Below are positions 6,293 through 11,988 of a DNA stretch of 11,988 bases, piece by piece. Source of the DNA: an uncultured Taibaiella sp. Its GTDB lineage: Bacteria; Bacteroidota; Bacteroidia; Chitinophagales; Chitinophagaceae. Position numbers and translations under genes: made by a program. The DNA is taken from positions 1-11,988 of the forward strand of contig CAMPJV010000048.1 of assembly GCA_946886975.1 (NCBI GenBank), in the 5' to 3' direction. Position 1 is the stretch's first letter. Each line of letters starts with the position of its first letter. The notes below the pieces were generated by a model that had not been told where the DNA came from, did not search any database, and saw nothing but the letters and a program-made list of their open reading frames with translations.

Positions 6293-6315
6293 AAGATCAT
6301 TAGTCCTCCCCGCAA

Positions 6316-6762
6316 ATGAAAAGCTTGTTGAATGCACCCGTTGTCTGGTTTATCATTGGCTTTGTCTTTTTCGTATTGGAGTTCATTGTGCCCGGCCTTA
6401 TCCTTTTCTTCTTTGCAGTCGGCGCATGGGTTGTTGCGATCCTCACCTTTCTAATGGATGTGTCTATCAATGTCCAGCTCATCGTTTTTGTCGCCAGTTC
6501 AGTACTCACCATCCTCCTCTTCAGAAGATCACTTAAGAACCTTCTCTGGACCCGGAAGAATAGCAGCGAGATAGAGGACGAGCTTATCGGAAAGACAGCT
6601 CGTGCTCAGTCAGTCATCCGACCCGGACAGAATGGAAAGGTGGAGTTTAAGGGTACGATATGGGATGCTGCATCGCAGGATATTATAGAAGCAGGAGAAA
6701 ACGTGGTTATAATAGGTAACGAAAGCATTCTGTTAATCGTAAAATCAACCAAAGTAATATGA
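6316..6762 (+). CDS. NfeD-like membrane protein
   Basis: The protein is 148 residues. Three or four hydrophobic segments (about 8-46 and 50-68) include the characteristic FVLEFIVPGLI stretch. A soluble C-terminal part (about 83-148) has the IGKTARA, GKVEFKGTIWDA and VVIIGNES strands of the OB-fold in short NfeD proteins. In this family the OB domain faces the cytoplasm and the partner is an SPFH protein; here that partner begins inside the last codons of this gene (ATGA overlap at 6759-6762), which indicates translational coupling. The pair is thought to organise membrane microdomains or assist membrane protein quality control. No protease domain is present, so this is the short form. Confidence 0.85.
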   Translation: MKSLLNAPVVWFIIGFVFFVLEFIVPGLILFFFAVGAWVVAILTFLMDVSINVQLIVFVASSVLTILLFRRSLKNLLWTRKNSSEIEDELIGKTARAQSVIRPGQNGKVEFKGTIWDAASQDIIEAGENVVIIGNESILLIVKSTKVI

Positions 6763-7703
6763 CAGCGTCTACCATCATTCTCATTCTCTTAATAATATTC
6801 CTCCTTATAGCTTTCCTCTCCACCTTCAAGGTGGTTCCCCAGAGGTCCGTCTATATAGTGGAAAGGCTCGGTAAGTACAGCCGCTCACTGGATGCAGGCT
6901 TCCACATTCTAATCCCCTTCATAGACAAGGTGGCCTACAAGCAAAACCTCAAGGAGCAGGCCATAGACGTCGCCTCGCAGATTTGTATCACGAAGGACAA
7001 TATTGCCGTCGAGGTAGATGGTATCCTCTACCTGCAGGTCATAGATCCGGTGAAGGCTTCCTACGGTATTGACAATTACAAGTTCGCCGTCATCCAGATC
7101 TCCCAGACCACCATGCGTAGCGTCATCGGTAAGCTGGAGCTCGATAAGACATTTGAAGAAAGAGAAACGGTAAACGGAAGCATCGTAGAGGCAGTTGATA
7201 AGGCAAGTGACCCCTGGGGCATAAAGGTCGCCCGTTATGAAGTAAAGAACATCAGTCCTCCCCAGAGTATCAGAGACGCGATGGAAAAGCAGATGCGTGC
7301 TGAGCGTGAGAAGAGAGCGCTCATAGCCGAGTCTGAGGGAGACAAGCAGGCCAAGATAAACAGGGCGGAAGGAGATAAGCAGGAAATGATAGCCCGCTCC
7401 GAGGGTGAAAAGCAGAAGAAGATAAATGAGGCTGCCGGTAAATCCGCTGAGATAGAAATGATCGCCCGTGCCACTGCCATCGGTATCCGGGAGATCGCAA
7501 CTTCTATTAACCAGGAGGGAGGAATGAACGCGGTAAACCTGCGCGTGGCGGAACAATACCTCACCGAGTTCGGCAAGCTGGCCAAGATCAACAACACCAT
7601 GATCGTCCCCGCCGACCTTTCCGATATAGCAGGGGTCATTTCAAGTATCACCTCGGTCCTGAACAAAACTAAAGTGGAGCCGCCGTTACTATCTGCTCAA
7701 TAG
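6759..7703 (+). CDS. SPFH/Band 7 membrane protein (paraslipin/QmcA-like)
   Basis: The protein is 314 residues. One N-terminal membrane helix (about 5-22) is followed by an SPFH/Band 7 domain (about 25-185) with VPQRSVYIVERLGKYSRSLDAG, GIDNYKFAV and ISPPQSIRDAMEKQMRAE. A charged coiled coil (about 178-235) contains three copies of EG(D/E)KQ spaced exactly 11 residues apart (193-197, 204-208, 215-219). The C-terminal part ends in a short Pro-containing tail. Length and order match the paraslipin group, and the preceding NfeD partner supports this. Such proteins form large ring or cage assemblies at the inner membrane and modulate membrane proteases or lipid organisation. The ATG overlaps the nfeD-like stop codon. 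No terminator is clear after the stop. Confidence 0.9.
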   Translation: MTASTIILILLIIFLLIAFLSTFKVVPQRSVYIVERLGKYSRSLDAGFHILIPFIDKVAYKQNLKEQAIDVASQICITKDNIAVEVDGILYLQVIDPVKASYGIDNYKFAVIQISQTTMRSVIGKLELDKTFEERETVNGSIVEAVDKASDPWGIKVARYEVKNISPPQSIRDAMEKQMRAEREKRALIAESEGDKQAKINRAEGDKQEMIARSEGEKQKKINEAAGKSAEIEMIARATAIGIREIATSINQEGGMNAVNLRVAEQYLTEFGKLAKINNTMIVPADLSDIAGVISSITSVLNKTKVEPPLLSAQ

Positions 7704-7831
7704 ACGAAGATAAAGAACGGGTTACTCAGTAAAGCACACTGGCTTCGGTCCGTTAGTGGCTAAAATTGCCGCCTCTATACGCTTATGTAACCTTTTCGGC
7801 AAGGAAACGATATAAAGTACGCTTAAGATAT

Positions 7832-7839
7832 TATTTTTG
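7832..7839 (+). promoter_or_regulatory. -7 box of the ompH-permease-heptose kinase operon
   Basis: TATTTTTG matches TAnnTTTG exactly and lies 46 bases before the ATG at 7886. The -33 region has no clear TTTG. The remaining 182-base gap (7704-7885) shows no other convincing feature. Confidence 0.5.
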
Positions 7840-7885
7840 CTGCCTGTCTTAGTATATAACATCATTTAACTATTAATAGCTCTCG

Positions 7886-8506
7886 ATGAAAAATGCCTCA
7901 ATGATCCTTAGTGCTCTGGCCCTTGTCGGCGTACTGGTACTATTCGGATTACACTTCTCTGGTAACAAAAGCAGTGCGACCGCAGGCGGAAGAACAGCAT
8001 CCAGTTCATCAGCAGGACCCTTCAACATCGCCTACGTTGACATAGATACGTTCGAGTCGAAATATGAATACCTTAAGACTAAGCGGGAAGAATTCAATAA
8101 GCGCCAGCTTGCCATGCAGAATGAGCTGGAGCGTTCAGCGCAGCAGTACCAGAACAACGTAGAGGCGTTTCAGCGGAAGGCTCAGAGCGGCAACATATCT
8201 CAGTCTGAGGGAGAGGCCACGCAAAAGCAGCTATTGCAGATGCAGCAAAGTCTTCGCCTGAGAGAGCAGGCCCTCACCGATCAGTTGCTCAAAGAAAAGG
8301 ATGACTTCAACCAGAAGCTCCATGACCAGCTGGACAGCTTCCTCGCGGACTACAACAAGAATAAAACATACGATTACATTCTTTCCTATTCCAAGGTGGG
8401 CAGCCAGATACTCTTTGCCAACAAGAACCTGGACATAACGCAGGACGTAATAAAAGGCATGAATGAGCGTTCCAAAAATTTGAGTGACACGACTAAGAAA
8501 AAGTAG
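7886..8506 (+). CDS. OmpH/Skp-family periplasmic chaperone
   Basis: The protein is 206 residues. A hydrophobic N-terminal segment (about 5-25) without an obvious cleavage motif may be a signal peptide or a retained anchor. A Ser/Thr/Gly-rich linker precedes the first core strand (FNIAYVDIDTFESKY, about 46-60). A long Gln/Glu/Lys-rich coiled coil (about 62-148) forms the tentacle of Skp-like trimers, and the fold closes with YDYILSYSKVGSQILFANKNLDIT (about 162-185). Skp-type chaperones carry unfolded outer membrane proteins across the periplasm. The downstream permease gene starts 24 bases later and a heptose kinase follows, consistent with an envelope-biogenesis operon. The family is clear from strand order and coiled coil; client proteins are unknown. 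Confidence 0.88.
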   Translation: MKNASMILSALALVGVLVLFGLHFSGNKSSATAGGRTASSSSAGPFNIAYVDIDTFESKYEYLKTKREEFNKRQLAMQNELERSAQQYQNNVEAFQRKAQSGNISQSEGEATQKQLLQMQQSLRLREQALTDQLLKEKDDFNQKLHDQLDSFLADYNKNKTYDYILSYSKVGSQILFANKNLDITQDVIKGMNERSKNLSDTTKKK

Positions 8507-8529
8507 TATTTTTCTGCAAACTCATTCTT

Positions 8530-9972
8530 TTGGAAGATAAACAGCATTTCCATCGTTCCCTAAGTTTACTGGACGGAACCCTCCTCGTGATTGGGTCCAT
8601 GATCGGCTCCGGCATTTTCATTGTGAGCTCCGATATTGCCCGCAATGTGGGCAGTGCGGGCTGGCTCATAGTGGTATGGCTCCTTTCAGGGTTCATTACG
8701 CTTACTGCGGCATTGAGCTACGGTGAGTTAAGCGGTATGTTCCCCAAGGCCGGTGGACAATATGTTTACCTGAGGGAAGCCTATGGCAAACTCTATGGAT
8801 TTCTATATGGCTGGGCCTTCTTCGCGGTTATCCAGACGGGTACTATTGCGGCAGTTGCTGTGGCGTTTGGCAAGTTCACCGGCTACTTTGCTCCCGGCCT
8901 CGGCGAAGGGAATATCCTCTATGGCCCGGTAGACCTGGGCTTTATCAAGAACTTCAAGATCACGGCTGCGCAGCTTACAGGGATCGGTACCATACTATTG
9001 CTCACGCTCATCAACACAAGGGGCGTCAAGAATGGTAAGTGGATACAGTTCATCTTCACCTTTGCCAAACTGCTGGCTATGGCAGCCCTCATCATATTCG
9101 GCTTCCTCATGGTAAAGGACTCCGGCGCCTGGGATGCTAACTGGACCGATGGTTGGTTTGCGCGCAAGCTCACCTTCTCGGACGATCTTATTACACATGA
9201 GTCATTATCCGGCACGTCTCTTATGATAGCCGTAGGGGTGGCCATGGTGGGAGCACTCTTTTCCAGCGACGCATGGAACAATGTTACCTTCATAGCCGGC
9301 GAAATAAAGAACCCCGAAAGGAATATAGGCTTAAGCCTTTTTATGGGAACATTTGTGGTCACCCTCATCTACGTGGCCATGAACCTGATGTACCTCAACG
9401 CGCTCACCATTCCGGAGATTGCAAAGGCTCCTTCCGACAGGGTGGCCCTGGCTGCGGCGCTGAAGATCTTTGGGGGAGTAGGAACTTCCTTCATCGCCCT
9501 CCTCATAATGGTCTCAACCTTTGGCTGCAACAATGGCCTGATACTCTCCGGTGCGAGGGTTTACTATACCATGGCGAAGGATGGTTTGTTCCTGCCAGTT
9601 GCGGGAAAGCTGAATGAGAAAGGAGTACCCGGCAAGGCTTTATGGATGCAGTGCGTATGGGCATGTCTCCTCTGCCTTAGCGGCCAATATGGCAACCTCC
9701 TCGACTTCATCATCTTTACGGTTCTGTTATTTTACATCCTTACCATTGCAGGTATCTTTAAGCTAAGGAAGACAGCCCCTGATCATCCAAGACCTTATAA
9801 GGCTTTCGGGTATCCGCTGATTCCTTTCCTGTACATCATACTGGCCGCAACTATATGTATTATTCTCTTACTCTTTAAGCAGGAGTACACCTGGCCAGGA
9901 TTGATCATTGTGCTGATAGGCATACCTGTTTACTACATGATAAATAAGCGTACTACTGCTCCTGATGAATAA
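8530..9972 (+). CDS. APC-superfamily amino acid permease
   Basis: The protein has 480 residues and about twelve membrane segments. The first helix holds the substrate/Na+-site signature IGSMIGSGIF (about 21-30). Other family features are SYGELSGMFPKAGGQYVYL after helix 2, WNNVTFIAGEIKNPERN in the helix 6-7 region, and the YTMAKDGLF loop. It resembles the LAT/SteT-type exchangers and other YfnA-like permeases; the amino acid carried cannot be told from sequence. The start is a TTG at 8530: no ATG lies upstream in frame and the first internal ATG would delete half of helix 1. The gene starts 24 bases after the ompH-like stop and overlaps the heptose kinase gene by 8 bases, so co-transcription and translational coupling are likely. 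Confidence 0.88.
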   Translation: MEDKQHFHRSLSLLDGTLLVIGSMIGSGIFIVSSDIARNVGSAGWLIVVWLLSGFITLTAALSYGELSGMFPKAGGQYVYLREAYGKLYGFLYGWAFFAVIQTGTIAAVAVAFGKFTGYFAPGLGEGNILYGPVDLGFIKNFKITAAQLTGIGTILLLTLINTRGVKNGKWIQFIFTFAKLLAMAALIIFGFLMVKDSGAWDANWTDGWFARKLTFSDDLITHESLSGTSLMIAVGVAMVGALFSSDAWNNVTFIAGEIKNPERNIGLSLFMGTFVVTLIYVAMNLMYLNALTIPEIAKAPSDRVALAAALKIFGGVGTSFIALLIMVSTFGCNNGLILSGARVYYTMAKDGLFLPVAGKLNEKGVPGKALWMQCVWACLLCLSGQYGNLLDFIIFTVLLFYILTIAGIFKLRKTAPDHPRPYKAFGYPLIPFLYIILAATICIILLLFKQEYTWPGLIIVLIGIPVYYMINKRTTAPDE

Positions 9973-10999
9973 AGTTGAATTGTTAGCGTTGTTTGAGCGC
10001 ATGCAGGATATGCATGTGGTGGTAGTTGGAGATGTAATGCTGGATAACTACTGGTGGGGTGAGGTTGACAGGATATCGCCGGAAGCGCCGGTACCTATTG
10101 TAGCCCTTAAGAACAGAGAAAGCAGGCTCGGGGGAGCCGCGAACGTGGCGCTCAACTGCAGGGCGCTTGGAGCAAAGGTTACCTTAGCCAGTGTGGTTGG
10201 TGATGATAAGGAAGGAGCAATGCTCTTCCAGTTGGCCAAGGATAATGCTATCAACACAGACCTGCTAATGCTGAGCACCCATCGTCCTACCACTACAAAG
10301 ACCAGGGTGATAAGCCGCAGCCAGCACATGATGCGGCTGGACGAAGAGATAACAGACGATCTTTATACAGAGGAGGAGCACAACTTCATCGACCAGGTAC
10401 TTCGCTTTCTCCAGATACAGAAGCCGCAGGTCGTCATATTTGAGGACTACAATAAAGGGGTGCTGAAGGAGAATGTCATAAGGAGGATATCTGCGCACTG
10501 CAAGGAGATAGGTATAATCACAGCCGTAGATCCCAAGCGAAAGAACTTTCTTTCATACCAGGACGTTACCATGTTTAAGCCTAACCTGAAGGAGGTGAGG
10601 GAAGGCCTGAACCTGTTGCTGGAGGATGTAGGTCAGGAGGAGCTGAACGAAGTAGATAAGCAGCTGAAGGAAATACTTGGCCATAGCATCACGTTCATAA
10701 CCCTCTCTGAGAAGGGCGTATTCTATAATGACGGATCATCTTCCTCGATAATACCTTCCCACATCAGGAATATAGCCGACGTATCAGGCGCTGGGGACAC
10801 CGTGATCGCAACGGCAGCGCTCATATATGCCATTACCAAAGATGCAAGACTGATGGCTGAGATATCTAACCTGGCAGGTGGTCTGGTCTGTGAGCAGGTT
10901 GGCGTGGTGCCAATTGACAAGAGAACACTGGAGCAGGAGACGCTTCAAATGTTCGGACTGCAGGAGGTGGATGCTGATTCGCAGGACTCTATTCATTAG
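9965..10999 (+). CDS. hldA: D-glycero-beta-D-manno-heptose-7-phosphate kinase (stand-alone)
   Basis: A 344-residue PfkB-family kinase. It shows the N-terminal VVVGDVMLDNYWWG motif (18-32), GGAANVALN (56-64) for sugar binding, DYNKGVL (161-167), and the C-terminal signature with GAGDT (275-279), in which Asp278 is the catalytic base. This matches the kinase half (RfaE1/HldA) of HldE, which phosphorylates heptose-7-phosphate at C1 to the 1,7-bisphosphate on the ADP-heptose route to LPS inner core. The adenylyltransferase half (RfaE2) is absent, so the next step needs a separate gene elsewhere. The ATG overlaps the permease stop by 8 bases. A hairpin follows the gene. Another PfkB sugar kinase is a less likely alternative. 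Confidence 0.85.
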   Translation: MNKVELLALFERMQDMHVVVVGDVMLDNYWWGEVDRISPEAPVPIVALKNRESRLGGAANVALNCRALGAKVTLASVVGDDKEGAMLFQLAKDNAINTDLLMLSTHRPTTTKTRVISRSQHMMRLDEEITDDLYTEEEHNFIDQVLRFLQIQKPQVVIFEDYNKGVLKENVIRRISAHCKEIGIITAVDPKRKNFLSYQDVTMFKPNLKEVREGLNLLLEDVGQEELNEVDKQLKEILGHSITFITLSEKGVFYNDGSSSSIIPSHIRNIADVSGAGDTVIATAALIYAITKDARLMAEISNLAGGLVCEQVGVVPIDKRTLEQETLQMFGLQEVDADSQDSIH

Positions 11000-11004
11000 T
11001 ATAA

Positions 11005-11029
11005 AAAGCTCCGGAGTTCCGGGGGCTTT
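11005..11029 (+). terminator. Terminator after the heptose kinase gene
   Basis: AAAGCTCCGG (11005-11014), a 4-base loop and CCGGGGGCTTT (11019-11029) form a GC-rich hairpin with one G-U pair and one bulged G. A broken T run follows. It closes the operon six bases after the stop codon. Confidence 0.65.
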
Positions 11030-11084
11030 ACTTTGTTTCATAGACGTATTATTTTCGCGGCAAAAACCCCGAAAACCGGACCTT

Positions 11085-11988
11085 ATGAACAAGACAATTT
11101 TACTTTCCCTTTCTTTACTGAGTTCCTCCTTCCTTTATTCGACACCTTCTTCCGCACAGACCGTGCCGGAGCTAATGTATTATAAGTTTGACTCCTCAGG
11201 TGTCTCACAGCATAACTACGCAAGCGCTCCCGTAGGGACGAACCCTTCCCCGATGCTGGGCCTTACTACCGGGATTGGCGGACAATTCGGCTCCGGACTG
11301 GTAGGTAATGGTGCTGCATCTGACCAAAACATCCTGGATAATGGATGGGCCACTAGTCTGGGCTCAGGACCCTGGACCATTAGTATGTGGCTTACTAATG
11401 TTCCTGCGACGACGGTGGGGTCTTATTATTTCTTTGGTGATGCCGGTGCGGCGTTCAGGTGTTTCACGGGCGGCATTGCTGGTAATAACAACGTACTTCT
11501 TAGAGCAACAGGAATGACGGACGTCTTATTGTCCTCAGTTGGCAGCACGCCATTCGTCCTTCATTTCGTGCATGAGGTCAGTCCGGCAAATGTGATAAAG
11601 GCTTACAAGAACGGTGTGCTGGTCAATACTGTGGCGCAGACGGCTCCGCTAAACATCTCTGGCAACGGCTTCAAAATTGGCGGATACTCTACCGTCAGCT
11701 CTTTGCCTTCAGGGTGTATTATGGACGAATTCAGAATGTATAACAGGCCGCTGAGCGCTGCGGAGGTAGGCAGTACCTGGAATGTTTCGCTGGGCACGCC
11801 GCTGAGTGTAAAAACCATAGACCTTAGAGGTGCTGTTGAGAATAATGAAGTAAGGCTGTCCTGGCGTGTATCGGACGAAGCTGAAGTGGAACGCTTTATT
11901 GTCGAACGTTCAGTGGATGGGCGGGAGTTTTCCATACTTCAAAGCATACCAAAGAAAGCAGGGGTAACTACTTATACTACTACTGATG
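11085..11988 (+). CDS. Secreted LamG/ConA-like domain protein, N-terminal part (cut by window edge)
   Basis: From the ATG at 11085 the frame stays open to the window edge, giving 301 residues. A signal peptide (about 1-24, ending PSSAQ) is followed by a concanavalin A-like/LamG region (about 30-235). Its landmarks are LMYYKFDSSG, PWTISMW, AYKNGVLVNT, FKIGGY and IMDEFRMYNRPLSAAEV, the last being the hallmark end of LamG_3-type domains. From about 243 the pattern VRLSWRVSDEAEVERFIVERS, then GREFSILQSI, matches the fibronectin-like segment common just before T9SS sorting domains in Bacteroidota. A C-terminal sorting signal is therefore expected beyond the edge but not seen. The role is probably glycan or matrix binding at the surface. 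No perfect promoter box is visible upstream. Confidence 0.78.
   Translation, partial: MNKTILLSLSLLSSSFLYSTPSSAQTVPELMYYKFDSSGVSQHNYASAPVGTNPSPMLGLTTGIGGQFGSGLVGNGAASDQNILDNGWATSLGSGPWTISMWLTNVPATTVGSYYFFGDAGAAFRCFTGGIAGNNNVLLRATGMTDVLLSSVGSTPFVLHFVHEVSPANVIKAYKNGVLVNTVAQTAPLNISGNGFKIGGYSTVSSLPSGCIMDEFRMYNRPLSAAEVGSTWNVSLGTPLSVKTIDLRGAVENNEVRLSWRVSDEAEVERFIVERSVDGREFSILQSIPKKAGVTTYTTTD

Noticed and set aside
6909..7556. 215-residue minus-strand frame
   Set aside because: It lies wholly antisense to the SPFH gene, whose family match is strong; no promoter or family features support it.

Overview
The window looks like chromosomal DNA from a Bacteroidota bacterium, most likely in or near Chitinophagia. 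Evidence: a SprB-repeat adhesin with a C-terminal type IX secretion (T9SS) sorting domain, a second surface-type protein at the right edge, Bacteroidota-style promoters (TAnnTTTG -7 boxes) and starts without Shine-Dalgarno sequences. No rRNA, tRNA, CRISPR array or insertion sequence was seen.

Left end (1-503): a hipBA-type toxin-antitoxin locus on the minus strand. The HipA kinase runs off the window after 44 residues; the HipB-like regulator is complete. Its promoter is bracketed by two GTTTA-N6-TAAAC palindromes 31 bp apart. Next (580-2942) is a probable copper-response cluster: a 39-residue peptide with nine cysteines that resembles a metallothionein (638-757), an HMA-like/AraC fusion regulator (848-1423), and a divergent multicopper oxidase without a signal peptide (1626-2942). 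The peptide and oxidase genes share one promoter layout, TGTAAC-N21-TAnnTTTG, which suggests co-regulation.

Middle (2963-6198): a terminator between convergent genes, a 612-residue T9SS-exported SprB-repeat protein (minus strand), a trypsin-like serine protease lacking a signal peptide (5081-6100), and an array of 11-bp tandem repeats.

Right part: an NfeD/SPFH membrane pair with overlapping genes (6316-7703). It is followed by a probable operon of an OmpH/Skp-like periplasmic chaperone, an APC-family amino acid permease and a heptose-7-phosphate kinase (7886-10999). That operon links envelope biogenesis to transport and ends at a hairpin. The window closes with the start of a secreted protein with a LamG/concanavalin-like domain (11085 to the edge).

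The best candidate for something new is the copper-type cluster: the very small Cys-rich gene, its matching promoter, and the metal-sensing AraC fusion. All functional statements come from reading the sequence; no database search was run.
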